Shown: in pieces, positions 17,223 through 26,844 of the stretch
Layout: each line of letters starts with the position of its first letter
Numbering within the stretch: position 1 is the first letter of the stretch
Source: Sphingomonas carotinifaciens
GTDB lineage: Bacteria; Pseudomonadota; Alphaproteobacteria; Sphingomonadales; Sphingomonadaceae
Length of the DNA stretch: 64,000 bases
Assembly: GCF_009789535.1 (NCBI RefSeq)
Contig: NZ_WSUT01000001.1
Location: 186,001 to 250,000 of the forward strand
Direction: 5' to 3'
Position numbers and translations under genes: made by a program
The notes under the pieces: generated by a model
Told to the model about the DNA's origin: nothing
The model's input: the letters and a program-made list of their open reading frames with translations, nothing else
The model's database searches: none

Positions 17223-20200
17223 ATGAAGGGTTCGCACAAGATGACACGCATCGCGTTCGGTGCGTCCATGCTGGCGCTGGTGGTCGCCGGCCAGGCGATG
17301 GCACAGGATGCGTCTGCGCCGGCCCGCGATCCGGCCGCCCCGGGGTCACCCGCGCAGAGCAACGCGCCGGGGCAGACGCCTCAGGTAAGTGGCGGACAGG
17401 CTGACTCGATCGCCGGCCTGCCCGGTGTCGATCCCGTCGCAACCGCCCAGGCCGCAGCCGAAGATCCGGAGGCGAACGCCGCGGACATCGTTGTCACCGG
17501 CTACCGCGCATCGCTGCGCGAGTCGATTACCGAGAAGCGTACCGCGACGGTGCAGGTCGATGCGATCAACGCCGAGGATATTGCCGATTTTCCCGACAAC
17601 AATCTGGCTGAATCACTCCAGCGCCTGCCCGGCGTATCGATCGACCGCGACAACGGGGAGGGCCGCTCGATCACGGTGCGCGGGCTTGGCGGCGACTTCA
17701 ACCGCACGCGCCTGAACGGGCTGGAGGCGCTTGCGACCGCTGGGTCGAACGACGCCGGCACCAGCCCCAACCGCAGTCGCTCCTTCGACTATAGCACGTT
17801 CGCGTCGGAGTTGTTCAGTTCGTTGAAGGTGCAGAAGACGCCGTCGGCGGAGACGGACGAGGGATCGCTGGGGGCGACGATCGACCTGCAGACGGGCCGT
17901 CCCTTCGACTATCGCAAGGGGGCGTTCGCGCTGTCGACGGAGGGCAGTTACCAGGAGAATAGCGGCAAATGGTCGCCGCGCCTTGCCGGGCTGATTTCAA
18001 AGAACTTCTTCGACGGCAAGATGGGCCTGCTGGTCTCGGCGGCCTATAGCAAGGCGGAGAACGAACTCGACCAGTATCGCCGCGGCGCCGGACAATCCGA
18101 CTTCGTCTATCGCGGCTCGACCTGGGCGGGCAACGAGAACCCGCAGCGTGCAGGCTTTGCTGCACCGACCGGCACCAGTTTCGGCAGCGCGATCACCAAT
18201 CCGGATGCGATCGCCCAACTGACCGGATCGAACCCGGAGGCTTATGCCAAGCTGTATCCGGGCAGTCCCTTCAACACGCCGGGCCGGTTCGATAACTCGA
18301 CGGTGCGCTTCCCCGCCTTGCCGGCGATCGAGCAGCAGAACGTCAAGAACGAACGGCTGGGCCTGACTGCCGCCTATCAATGGCAGGTAGGGGACCGCAC
18401 GCGGCTCAGCATCGACGGTGCCTATTCCCGCTTCAAGAACCAGAGCACCTATTATCAGGTCTCCGCGGTCGGCCTGAACCGTAACAACACCAACGCGACG
18501 TACAACACCGCAGGCAATACCCTGACGCCGTCGGCCGCGCGTGCGCTCTATCCCGGCCTGTGCGTGCCCAATGCCGGGTCGGATCTGGTCGCGGCGCAAG
18601 ACTGCGGCTCGCAGAATTACGGCAGCACGCCGGCCTTTTCGACCGCCCTGAACCAGCAGGGGCAGCTTGTGGGATCGGTCCTGGCGCCCTCCGCCGTCAC
18701 GCCCGGTGCGGTTGCTGCGGGAGACCCGACGACCTCCAACATCTTCAGCACCAATCCGTTCAACCTCGATCCCTATGACTATTACAACAATCCCAATTCC
18801 GTCGGCTACATCCCGTCCAGCAACCGTCTGGCGTTCCGCGGGTCCCTGATCGGACGACCGTCGGTCAAGATCCAGGACGTCAACGTCAACAACGGAAACG
18901 TCGATTATCTCGTCGCCACCAATGTCGATCTGCGGTCCGCGGCCGACCGGTCCGAATATGTCACCAAGTTCAAGCAAGGATCGATGCAGCTTGAACATGA
19001 CTTCAGCGACAATCTGCGCGCCGTATTCATCGGTGGCATGTCCGAATCCACCAACGTCACGCAAGGGTTGCTGGTGGAGTTCAATCGCATGGATTCCCCC
19101 GGCCGCTTCCTCTATGACGAGCGTGGCGGCGGGGGCATGCCGGTCATCGATTTTGGCTTCGACGTTGCCGATCCCTCCAACTGGCAGACGGTGAAGGGCT
19201 TCTCGGCGATCCGCAACTATGAGCGTTTCGTCAAGAACACCTACAAGCAGGGAAAAGTCGACTTCGACTGGCGCGCCAACGAGAATTTCAACATCGGGTT
19301 CGGCGGCAACTACCGCGAATATGAGTTCCAGACGGAATTGTTCGAACGCAACAACGACCTGATCAATCCCACCTTGCTGGAGGCGGGGACCAATGCCGCC
19401 GCCGTCGGACAGGTCATCCAATTCGGGCAAGGGTTGAAGGTGCCGGAGGGCACGGCATCCAGCTTCTACGCACCCAGCATCGAGGCGTTCAACAACCTGT
19501 ACGATTTCACCTGCAACTGCGTGAACAAATGGGGCGACTGGCGCCTGACCAACAAGCGCAATGGCGGGCGTGAGAATTTCAACGTGCTGGAGAAGGATAC
19601 CGGCTTTTATGTACAGTTCGACTGGACCAGCGAGCTGTTCGGCCGGCCCTTCCGCGGCAATGCCGGCACGCGCATCGCGATCACCGACGTCACCTCGAAC
19701 GGCACCACGCCGGGCGGGCGGGCGATCCGCGGTACCAACCGCTACACCGATTACCTGCCCTCGCTGAACATCGTCTACGAACCGCTGGACGATGTGCTCG
19801 TCCGCTTCGGCGCCTCGCGGGTCATGGCGCGCCCGCTGCTGGGCAACCTGTCGCCGTCGATCACCGGCATTTCCGTACCCAATACCGGTGACATCACGGG
19901 CGCGACGCTGACGATCGGCAACCCCAAGCTCCAGCCGTTCCGCTCGACCAATCTCGATGCCAGCCTGGAATGGTATTTCGCACCGGGCGGCCTGATCTCG
20001 GTCGCCGGGTTCAGCAAGGACATCTCCAGCTTCCCGCAGACGATCTCGTTTGCGGCGCCGCTGTCGCAACTGGTCGATGCCGCGACCGCCGCGGCGATCC
20101 GGGCGCAGTTCACCAACCAGTTCCAGATCGACTATATCAACAACGATTACGTGTTCAATGCACGCCAATATCGTGACGCGCCGGGTGGGTACCTGCGCGG

Positions 20201-20756
20201 TATCGAACTGAGCTATCAGCAGGAGCTGAAGTTCCTGCCCTGGATCCTGCGCAACCTGGGCGTTCAGTTGAACTATACGTACATCAAGTCGCAGCTCAGC
20301 TACATCCTCGACCCCGGCACCGCGACCATTCCGCAGACCACGGGCAGCGCACCGTTCCTGGGCGTGTCGCCGCAGGCGGTGAACGGGACGCTATCCTACG
20401 AAACCAGCCGGTTCCGCGCACGCGTGTCCGTCGCGTATCGCAAGGGTTATTCGACGACCTATCCGATTGCAGCGGGATCGTGCGGGCCGGGCCTGACCAA
20501 CAATCCGGCCAATCCGTCCGTCGCGGGCACGCCGTGCGATGCGCCGTTGGTCAACGATTTCATCTTCAGCCGCGACACGACCAATGTCGACGCATCGATG
20601 AGCTATCGTTTCACCGACTGGTTCTCGGTCACCGCCGAGGGGCTCAACCTGACCAACCAGTTGAGCGAGCGCTATGCCTATCAGGCACAGAACGCCGTCA
20701 CCCAATATGCGAGCTCGGGTCCGATCTACCGCATCGGCGCGCGAGTCCGTTTCTGA
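17223..20756 (+). CDS. TonB-dependent receptor (oligosaccharide type)
   Basis: 1177 residues. Start: ATG 17223, with GGGGAGGAG ~9 bases upstream, chosen over the ATG at 17175. Signal peptide (MLALVVAGQAMAQ), a Pro/Ala/Gln-rich linker, a TonB-box-like DIVVTGYRASL, a plug domain (FPDNNLAESLQRLPGVSIDR, ITVRGLGG) and a 22-strand barrel ending ...IGARVRF. Its size and long extracellular loops fit the SusC-like carbohydrate receptors of this group. It heads an operon with two GH43 proteins and a pectate lyase, so pectin or arabinan oligosaccharides are the likely cargo (inferred). Confidence 0.9.
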   Translation: MKGSHKMTRIAFGASMLALVVAGQAMAQDASAPARDPAAPGSPAQSNAPGQTPQVSGGQADSIAGLPGVDPVATAQAAAEDPEANAADIVVTGYRASLRESITEKRTATVQVDAINAEDIADFPDNNLAESLQRLPGVSIDRDNGEGRSITVRGLGGDFNRTRLNGLEALATAGSNDAGTSPNRSRSFDYSTFASELFSSLKVQKTPSAETDEGSLGATIDLQTGRPFDYRKGAFALSTEGSYQENSGKWSPRLAGLISKNFFDGKMGLLVSAAYSKAENELDQYRRGAGQSDFVYRGSTWAGNENPQRAGFAAPTGTSFGSAITNPDAIAQLTGSNPEAYAKLYPGSPFNTPGRFDNSTVRFPALPAIEQQNVKNERLGLTAAYQWQVGDRTRLSIDGAYSRFKNQSTYYQVSAVGLNRNNTNATYNTAGNTLTPSAARALYPGLCVPNAGSDLVAAQDCGSQNYGSTPAFSTALNQQGQLVGSVLAPSAVTPGAVAAGDPTTSNIFSTNPFNLDPYDYYNNPNSVGYIPSSNRLAFRGSLIGRPSVKIQDVNVNNGNVDYLVATNVDLRSAADRSEYVTKFKQGSMQLEHDFSDNLRAVFIGGMSESTNVTQGLLVEFNRMDSPGRFLYDERGGGGMPVIDFGFDVADPSNWQTVKGFSAIRNYERFVKNTYKQGKVDFDWRANENFNIGFGGNYREYEFQTELFERNNDLINPTLLEAGTNAAAVGQVIQFGQGLKVPEGTASSFYAPSIEAFNNLYDFTCNCVNKWGDWRLTNKRNGGRENFNVLEKDTGFYVQFDWTSELFGRPFRGNAGTRIAITDVTSNGTTPGGRAIRGTNRYTDYLPSLNIVYEPLDDVLVRFGASRVMARPLLGNLSPSITGISVPNTGDITGATLTIGNPKLQPFRSTNLDASLEWYFAPGGLISVAGFSKDISSFPQTISFAAPLSQLVDAATAAAIRAQFTNQFQIDYINNDYVFNARQYRDAPGGYLRGIELSYQQELKFLPWILRNLGVQLNYTYIKSQLSYILDPGTATIPQTTGSAPFLGVSPQAVNGTLSYETSRFRARVSVAYRKGYSTTYPIAAGSCGPGLTNNPANPSVAGTPCDAPLVNDFIFSRDTTNVDASMSYRFTDWFSVTAEGLNLTNQLSERYAYQAQNAVTQYASSGPIYRIGARVRF

Positions 20757-22084
20757 TGACCTCTCCCATCCCCTCCCGGGAGAGCCTGCCCCCTGCCTGC
20801 CTTACGCGGGCAGGGGGATTTTCGCGGTTAGATCGGCGTACGCTGATCGGCGGGGGATTGGCGATATGGGCGGTGCCCGCACTGGCACAGCATGTGCTCT
20901 ATCGTCCTGCGCCGCTGCCGGGCCAGCCGGTCGATCCGGGTGGCGACGATAGCGGCCGCGTCGTGCCCGCGCCGGCGCGCGGCTATTGGCCATTCTCGGG
21001 CATCAGTGGTCCGGGCCGACCTGCTACGGACGCCAGTATCGGGCAGGGCTGGGTCTCAGGGCTGCCCGACGTGCGCTACCGGGGCGAGACGGCACGATCC
21101 TATCCGGTGGCGCCGTGGGCTGACGCGGCAAGCGGTCTTGCCGTGCGACAGGGCGTTATGCCCGCGCTGCGGCCCATCCATCATGTCCACATCCGCGACA
21201 CGATCGTCCGCCCCGGCCCGGACGGCTGGTATTATATGACGGGCTCGACGGGCGACAACATCTGGGCGATGAACGACGGAGTAGAATTGTGGCGGTCGCG
21301 CGACCTGGCGGATTGGGAGTATCGCGGCCTCGTCTGGTCGATCGAGCGCGACGGCCGGTGGGAGCGTCATTGGCGGATGCGCAAGGGCGTGCCGTTCCGG
21401 GCACTATGGGCGCCGGAGATCCACTATATTCGCGGCCAGTGGCTGATCTGCCATTCGATGAGCCGCGCCGGGCTCGCCATCCTGCGCTCCACCAGCGGGC
21501 GCGCAGAGGGGCCCTATGTTCATGCCTTTTCGCCCGACGCACCGATCCGGGGCGGGATCGATGCCACGCTGTTCGAGGATGACGATGGCTCGGTCTGGCT
21601 GACCGCGGGATCGGCGGACGAGATCGTGCGGCTGAAGGACGACCTGTCGGGTCTGGACGGCGCGTGGCAACCGATGACGGGGGAGGGCTGGGACCTGGAT
21701 CCGCGCCATCACCGTGCGGAATGTGCGAAAAAGGGATTGCGCCATTTCGGCTATGAGGGCGCCACGCTGTTCAAGCGGGAAGGGCGCTATCATCTTGGCG
21801 TCGTCGACCGCTATGACGATCGCTATTCCTTTGCGATGTGGACCGCCGACCGCATCACCGGTCCCTACCGGGATCGCCACGAACTGCCGGATTGCGGCGG
21901 GGGCAACGTTTTTCGCGATCATCAGGGCCGCTGGTGGGTGACATGCTTCGGCAATGCGCACGCGTCGCCCTTTCGGGAGATGCCGGGCCTCGCCCGCATC
22001 GCCTTCGACGCGGACGGCCGGATCCGCTTCACCCGCGAACAGCCGTTCGCCACCCGCCCCTTCGATGCAGGAGTGACCGCGTGA
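20756..22084 (+). CDS. GH43-family glycoside hydrolase, Tat-type signal
   Basis: 442 residues, starting in a TGATG overlap with the receptor stop; no other start lies before the twin-arginine signal (SRLDRRTLIGGGLAIWAVPA, ~23-42). The GH43-like propeller is visible in the IRDTIVRPGPDGWYYMTGS segment (base Asp), ALWAPEIHYIRGQW and GGIDATLFEDDDGSVWLTAG. The substrate is probably an arabinan- or galactan-type side chain, by operon context. A terminator-like hairpin lies inside its first 22 codons. It overlaps the next gene by 4 nt (GTGA). Confidence 0.78.
   Translation: MTSPIPSRESLPPACLTRAGGFSRLDRRTLIGGGLAIWAVPALAQHVLYRPAPLPGQPVDPGGDDSGRVVPAPARGYWPFSGISGPGRPATDASIGQGWVSGLPDVRYRGETARSYPVAPWADAASGLAVRQGVMPALRPIHHVHIRDTIVRPGPDGWYYMTGSTGDNIWAMNDGVELWRSRDLADWEYRGLVWSIERDGRWERHWRMRKGVPFRALWAPEIHYIRGQWLICHSMSRAGLAILRSTSGRAEGPYVHAFSPDAPIRGGIDATLFEDDDGSVWLTAGSADEIVRLKDDLSGLDGAWQPMTGEGWDLDPRHHRAECAKKGLRHFGYEGATLFKREGRYHLGVVDRYDDRYSFAMWTADRITGPYRDRHELPDCGGGNVFRDHQGRWWVTCFGNAHASPFREMPGLARIAFDADGRIRFTREQPFATRPFDAGVTA
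20789..20822 (+). terminator. Terminator-like hairpin inside the start of the GH43 gene (possible attenuator)
   Basis: CCCCCTGCCTGC (20789-20800), loop CTTAC, then GCGGGCAGGGGG (20806-20817) form a 12 bp stem with one non-Watson-Crick pair, followed by ATTTTC. A smaller stem CTCTCCC/GGGAGAG (20761-20767/20778-20784) precedes it. It sits 33 bases after the receptor stop and within the next open frame. Confidence 0.55.
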
Positions 22085-23661
22085 CCCTCAACCGACGCGA
22101 AGCCTTGACCACCGCCGCGCTCGGCACTTCGCTGATCGCTGTGCCGGGCGTGAAGGCACAGCGTACCCCCGCGCCGCCGCCCGCCCGCGGCTATGACAAC
22201 CAGCGCATACCCGATCTGGGCGACGGCCGTTTCCTCAATCCGTTGATGGCCGGAGACCATCCCGATCCGACCATCCTGAAGGACGGGCGGGATTATTACA
22301 TGACCTTCTCGACCTTCGACTCCTATCCGGGTCTGGTCATCTGGCATTCGCGCGATCTGGTGAACTGGCGGCCGCTGACCGCTGCGCTCACCCGCAACAT
22401 CGGCTCGGTATGGGCACCCGAGCTGTGCAAGCACAAGGGCCGCTACTACCTCTACATCCCCACCAAGAACCCGACCACGAGCTGGGTGATCTGGGCCGAT
22501 CGGATCGAGGGACCGTGGAGCGACCCGATCGACCTGAAGCTGCCCAACCATATCGATCCCGGCCATGCGGTGGGTGAGGACGGCACGCGCTGGCTGTTCC
22601 TGTCGGGTGGCGATCGTATCCGGCTGGCGCCCGACGGCCTGTCGACGGTCGGCGCGCCCGAGCATGTCTACGATCCCTGGCGCTATCCGGACAGCTGGGA
22701 CGTCGAGGGATTCAGCCCCGAGGGACCCAAAGTCCTCCGGCACGGCGAGTATTACTACCTGATCACCGCGGTAGGCGGGACGGCCGGGCCGCCCACCGGC
22801 CATATGGTGATCGCGGCACGGTCGCGATCGATCGACGGGCCATGGGAACATCATCCGGGCAATCCGCTGGTCCGCACGACCTCGCTGGACGAGAAATGGT
22901 GGTCGCGCGGCCATGCCTCGCTGGTGGAGGCCCCGGACGGCAGCTGGTGGTCCGTCTATCATGGCTATGAGAACGGCTTCTGGACGCTCGGGCGGCAGAC
23001 GTTGCTCGACCCCATCGAATGGACCGCGGACGGCTGGTTCCGGATGAAGGGTGGCGACCTGTCGCAGCCGATGAAGAAGCCGGGCGGCGGGCAGGCGGTG
23101 CGCCATGGCCAGGCACTGTCCGATGACTTCGCCACGCTGGCCTATGGCACCAAATGGAACTTCTTCCGTCCCGGACCCGACGAGCGGCGCCGCGCACGCG
23201 TTGAGAACGGGACGCTGCTGCTGGACGCGCGGGGCAAGGCGCCGTCTGACTCCGCGCCGCTGCTGCTGATCGCGGGCGATCCCGGCTACCGCTTCGAATG
23301 TGATATTGAGGTCGCGCCGGGCGGCACCGCGGGGCTGATCCTGTTCTATGACGACAAGCTCTATTGCGGGCTGGGCTTCGACGAGAAGCGGTTCGTGACG
23401 CATCAATATGGCATCGAGCGGGGGCGGCCGGCCAATCCCCATGGGCGCCGCATGCGCCTGCGCGTCGTCAACGACCGGCACATCGTGTCCTTCCATACCA
23501 GCGGCGATGATGGGGCGACATGGACGCGGTTCGATCGCGGCATGGAGGTGTCCGGATATCACCACAATGTGCGCGGGGGATTTCTGATGCTACGACCGGG
23601 CATCTATTCGGCGGGGCAGGGCACCGCACGGTTCCGCGACTTCCGGTTTGCCGCGCTGTGA
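22081..23661 (+). CDS. GH43-family glycosidase with C-terminal beta-sandwich domain
   Basis: 526 residues from GTG 22081 (GTGA overlap with the previous gene). A twin-arginine-like leader (TLNRREALTTAALGTSLIAV) is followed by a canonical GH43 propeller: AGDHPDPTILKDGRDYYMTF (base Asp), SVWAPELCKHKGRYYLY, WDVEGFSPEGPKVL (acid Glu), and GHASLVEAPDGSWWSVYHGY. From ~345 a beta-sandwich resembles the GH43 C-terminal/DUF1349 concanavalin-like fold (LSDDFATLAYGTKWNFF ... GGFLMLRPGIYSAG). Likely exo-acting xylosidase/arabinosidase on pectic oligosaccharides. Confidence 0.86.
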   Translation: MTLNRREALTTAALGTSLIAVPGVKAQRTPAPPPARGYDNQRIPDLGDGRFLNPLMAGDHPDPTILKDGRDYYMTFSTFDSYPGLVIWHSRDLVNWRPLTAALTRNIGSVWAPELCKHKGRYYLYIPTKNPTTSWVIWADRIEGPWSDPIDLKLPNHIDPGHAVGEDGTRWLFLSGGDRIRLAPDGLSTVGAPEHVYDPWRYPDSWDVEGFSPEGPKVLRHGEYYYLITAVGGTAGPPTGHMVIAARSRSIDGPWEHHPGNPLVRTTSLDEKWWSRGHASLVEAPDGSWWSVYHGYENGFWTLGRQTLLDPIEWTADGWFRMKGGDLSQPMKKPGGGQAVRHGQALSDDFATLAYGTKWNFFRPGPDERRRARVENGTLLLDARGKAPSDSAPLLLIAGDPGYRFECDIEVAPGGTAGLILFYDDKLYCGLGFDEKRFVTHQYGIERGRPANPHGRRMRLRVVNDRHIVSFHTSGDDGATWTRFDRGMEVSGYHHNVRGGFLMLRPGIYSAGQGTARFRDFRFAAL

Positions 23662-24929
23662 GGGCGCTCCTCCTCCCGCTCGTGGTGCTCGCCCAGCCGG
23701 CATTCGCGCAGGATCTGGTGCGCTTCACCCCCGCGCAGCCCCTGACCGAGGCACGGATCGCCGCGCTGCCCCCGGCGCAACAGGCGCCGTGGCGGGCCTA
23801 TCTCGCGCGCTCGCAGCGGCTGATGACGGCGGACAAGGCGGCGCTTGCCGCCGAGCGCGCCGGGGCGCCGGCGCCCGAGGCGGTGCCGCATGGCCGGTCG
23901 GGTGGCGGGGGCATGCCGCTCGACAAGCCTGCCGCCTGGTATGGCGGTGCCGAGGCCCGGCTGGTCGCGGACAACATCGTCAGCTTCCAGACGCCGGCCG
24001 GCGGCTGGGGCAAGAATCAGGACCGCGATGGTCCGCCGCGCCGGCGCGGGCAGGCCTATACCGCGACCGATGTGCCCGGTGCCGCGCGCGATATCGCCGG
24101 ACCCGCAAACTGGGCATTCGTCGGCACGATCGACAACAATGCGACCATCTCGGAACTGCGTTTCCTGGCGCGCGTGATCGCTGCGGCACCGGGGCAGGGA
24201 ACGTCGTATCGCGCCGCCTTCGTCCGCGGTGTCGAGTATCTGTTGGCGGCGCAATATCCCAATGGCGGCTGGCCACAGGTCTTTCCGCTGATGGGCGGCT
24301 ATCACGATGCGGTGACCTTCAACGATGATGCGGTCGCGCAGGTGATCGAACTGCTGCGCGACATCGGCGCGCGGACGGGCGATTTCGCGTTCGTGGACGC
24401 CGCCCTCGCCGATCGCGCACGGGCGGCTGCGGTCCGCGGGTACGACGCCGTGCTTGCTGCGCAGGTGCGGGTGGGTGGACGCCTCACGATCTGGGGTCAA
24501 CAGCATGACGTGCTGACGCTGGCCCCCACCGCGGCGCGCAATTTCGAGCCCGCGGCGCTCTCCAGCGAGGAAAGCGCCGGACTGTTGGCGTTGCTGATGC
24601 GCGTGCCAGATCCTTCGCCGCGCATGGTGGCGGCGGTGCATGCCGGCGCCACGTGGCTGCGCGAGCATGCGGTCTCCGGCGTCGTCTGGGTGCGCGAGGG
24701 GCCGCAGGGCCCCCATCTGGAGCAGCGGGCGGGTGCCGGGCCGCTCTGGCCCCGCTTCTACGACATTGCCACCGCCACGCCGATATTCGGCGATCGCGAC
24801 CGGCTGGTGCGCACCGACGTCAACACGGTCAGCCTGGAGCGGCGCAAGGGCTATAAATGGTGGGGTACCGGCCCGGCCGCGGTGCTGGCGCGCTATGACC
24901 GCTGGGCCAAAGCGCACCCGCTGCCATAA
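23658..24929 (+). CDS. pelA: Pectate lyase, PL10 family
   Basis: 423 residues from GTG 23658, overlapping the GH43 stop (GTGA). A short signal peptide (MRALLLPLVVLAQPAFAQ) is followed by a PL10 (alpha/alpha)3 barrel: NIVSFQTPAGGWGKNQDRDG, TIDNNATISELRFLARV, QYPNGGWPQVFPL, YHDAVTFNDDAVAQVIELL, and the C-terminal RRKGYKWWGTGPAAVLARY. It cleaves de-esterified polygalacturonate by calcium-dependent beta-elimination in the periplasm or outside the cell. Last gene of the receptor operon; it ends 9 bp from the convergent acetylesterase gene. Confidence 0.9.
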   Translation: MRALLLPLVVLAQPAFAQDLVRFTPAQPLTEARIAALPPAQQAPWRAYLARSQRLMTADKAALAAERAGAPAPEAVPHGRSGGGGMPLDKPAAWYGGAEARLVADNIVSFQTPAGGWGKNQDRDGPPRRRGQAYTATDVPGAARDIAGPANWAFVGTIDNNATISELRFLARVIAAAPGQGTSYRAAFVRGVEYLLAAQYPNGGWPQVFPLMGGYHDAVTFNDDAVAQVIELLRDIGARTGDFAFVDAALADRARAAAVRGYDAVLAAQVRVGGRLTIWGQQHDVLTLAPTAARNFEPAALSSEESAGLLALLMRVPDPSPRMVAAVHAGATWLREHAVSGVVWVREGPQGPHLEQRAGAGPLWPRFYDIATATPIFGDRDRLVRTDVNTVSLERRKGYKWWGTGPAAVLARYDRWAKAHPLP

Positions 24930-24938
24930 TAGGCCGCG

Positions 24939-25847
24939 TCAGGGGATCAGGTCGCGCGCCAGCTCCGGCACGGCGCGCGACAGCCCCTCCGCCACCTGCC
25001 GCGCGAACAGCGCCGCACCCGCCGGCCCCAGATGCGTATAGTCGAAGACGACCGTTGGGCGCGCCTGCGGGCCTTCGCGGACTTCGGTGGTGGGGGCGGC
25101 AGAAACCTTGGCTGCGGCGATCGTGGTGCCGGTCAACGCCGCCTTTGCCACGTCGGGCGGGGGCGGCAGCTCCGCCAGATCGGCTGCGGCGCGCGCCCCC
25201 ATCGCCTGCACTGCCGCGACCGAGCTGGCATGCAGGTCGACGAGCGGCGTATTCGTCTCCCGCGCGATGCGGCGCACCGCCTCGGCCCACGGCATCAGGT
25301 CGTCCTGCAGCGACCCGTCCTTGAACTGGCGCCGGGTCAGCGGTGTCACCAGAACCGGTACCGCGCCTGCCGCGCGCGTCTCCGCGACGTAGCGACGCAA
25401 GTTCGCAGGGTATTCAGTCGTCAGATCGGTGCTGCGCCCCGGCTTGCCCGGCTGGTCGTTATGACCGAACTGGATCAGGACGTAGACGCGTTCATAGCCC
25501 GGCACCGCCATCTCCGCCCGGGCGATCGCCCAGGACCCTTCCGCCCGGTAGTCGAACGTGCCGCGCCCGCCACGCGCCAGATTGACGCACGACACGAACG
25601 ATACCAGACGCGTCGCGCAGAATGCGCCGCCCCAGCCGCTGTTCGTCTGCGTGGTCGAATCCCCGACCAGGATCACCTTGCGCACCGTGATCGGGCGGAT
25701 CGCGGCACGTGCTGCCGCATCCGTCACCGCCGCAGGGCCCGCAGTGGCGGGCGCCGGGATCACGGTCGGCCGCTGCTGCGCGGTGGCGGGCAGCGCGCCG
25801 ATCAGCGCGGTTCCGGCGATCAGGAGCGCGCGGATCGAGGCAGCCAT
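24939..25847 (-). CDS. Rhamnogalacturonan acetylesterase-like SGNH hydrolase (CE12)
   Basis: 302 residues from ATG 25847, with GGGAGA 7 bases upstream. Signal peptide (IRALLIAGTALIGALPATAQ) and SGNH blocks: ILVGDSTTQTNSGWGGAF (block I, nucleophile Ser near 64), CVNLARGGRGT (block II Gly), QFGHNDQPGKPGRSTD (block III Asn) and DYTHLGPAGA (Asp-His pair). CE12 enzymes remove acetyl groups from rhamnogalacturonan and pectin. It is translated from inside the end of the pectin methylesterase gene (28 nt overlap), so the two are coupled. Confidence 0.87.
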   Translation of the reverse strand: MAASIRALLIAGTALIGALPATAQQRPTVIPAPATAGPAAVTDAAARAAIRPITVRKVILVGDSTTQTNSGWGGAFCATRLVSFVSCVNLARGGRGTFDYRAEGSWAIARAEMAVPGYERVYVLIQFGHNDQPGKPGRSTDLTTEYPANLRRYVAETRAAGAVPVLVTPLTRRQFKDGSLQDDLMPWAEAVRRIARETNTPLVDLHASSVAAVQAMGARAAADLAELPPPPDVAKAALTGTTIAAAKVSAAPTTEVREGPQARPTVVFDYTHLGPAGAALFARQVAEGLSRAVPELARDLIP

Positions 25848-26827
25848 GCAGTATCTCCCTTGAAAAAGGCGGAAAGGGTCCAGCGTGCCGCCTGGTCCGC
25901 GGTCAGCTGGTGTGAAAAGGGCGTGCGCGTAGCCGGGCTCGCGCCCCGTCCGGTGGAGCGGTATTCGGCATAGGTTGCGGTGCGCAGGGTATCGGTCTTG
26001 CCCGGCGACCATTCGGTCCAGCCTTCCGGCAGGACGGGCGCGTCCATGCGGGTGTTGAGGTAGATGACGGTCGCATAGGGCCGCCAGGCGCGCCCCAGGG
26101 AGATCATCTGCGCGCCCGGATCGGCGGTGAGCCGGCACCGATCGAAGACATAGCCGCTGTCCTCCTCACGCGTCAGCTTGCTCTGCGCGGTGTACATCAC
26201 GCTGTCATGCGCCAGCGCGTGAATGCGACAGCGATGGAAATAGGCCTTGGCATCGCCAAAGATGAAATCCACGTCGCCCTCGATATGGCAGTTCGAAAAA
26301 TACTGCCGCGCCATGCGCTTGTTCGGTCCTTTGCCCGCAAACAACGTGTCCTGCGCGCCGAGCAGCCGTATGCCGTCGCCCACTACCCGATCCCCCGTCA
26401 CGGCCAGCGCCACGGCCTGACTACGCGCCTGCGCCCGATCCCGCTGCCAATCATTCGCGACGGTAAGCCGCAGCAGCCGCAGATCGTCCCCCGTGGCCGT
26501 AAGCGTTGCCGAGCGGACCGTGCCGCCCGCGCTCTTCGCGCTGTCGCCATAGACCAGTACCACCGCTGCAGCGTTTCGCCCGGTGCCACGCAGCGTTACC
26601 CGCGGCTTGGCGACCGTCAGCTTTTCACGGTAGGTGCCGGGCGCGATCCGGACTTCTCCGCCGGTCGCAGGCAGTGCATCGATCGCCGCCTGCACGCTCG
26701 TATAGGTCGCACCGGGGCCGACGCTTAGCGAGACGGGTCCGGGCGCCGCACCCAGAAGCATGATGAACAACGGTGACGCAAGCGCCAGTCGCGAGCATCC
26801 AGCATGGCGTTGCCGGCTGTATGGCAT
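25820..26827 (-). CDS. Pectin methylesterase (CE8)
   Basis: 335 residues, exported (hydrophobic leader LALASPLFIMLLGAAPG). Right-handed beta-helix with CE8 signatures: GTYREKLTV, the SQAVALAV segment, LGAQDTLFA (catalytic Asp near 160), DVDFIFGDAKAYF (second Asp near 190), and LGRAWRPYATVIY (substrate Arg and Trp; most members have LGRPW). It demethylates pectin to polygalacturonate, the substrate of the PL10 lyase. Start: GGGAGAG precedes two ATGs, and the one at 26827 has the better spacing. A palindromic operator lies just upstream. Confidence 0.88.
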   Translation of the reverse strand: MPYSRQRHAGCSRLALASPLFIMLLGAAPGPVSLSVGPGATYTSVQAAIDALPATGGEVRIAPGTYREKLTVAKPRVTLRGTGRNAAAVVLVYGDSAKSAGGTVRSATLTATGDDLRLLRLTVANDWQRDRAQARSQAVALAVTGDRVVGDGIRLLGAQDTLFAGKGPNKRMARQYFSNCHIEGDVDFIFGDAKAYFHRCRIHALAHDSVMYTAQSKLTREEDSGYVFDRCRLTADPGAQMISLGRAWRPYATVIYLNTRMDAPVLPEGWTEWSPGKTDTLRTATYAEYRSTGRGASPATRTPFSHQLTADQAARWTLSAFFKGDTAWLPRSARS

Positions 26828-26844
26828 CATCTCTCCCACCCTAT

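Noticed and set aside
17997..20168. Very long minus-strand open frame (723 codons) opposite the TonB receptor
   Set aside because: It mirrors the receptor's codon pattern, lacks any known motif and is arginine/valine/isoleucine-biased as expected of an antisense frame in GC-rich DNA.
21922..23565. Minus-strand frame of 547 codons opposite the two GH43 genes
   Set aside because: No domain, no ribosome-binding site, and the plus strand holds clear GH43 motifs throughout.
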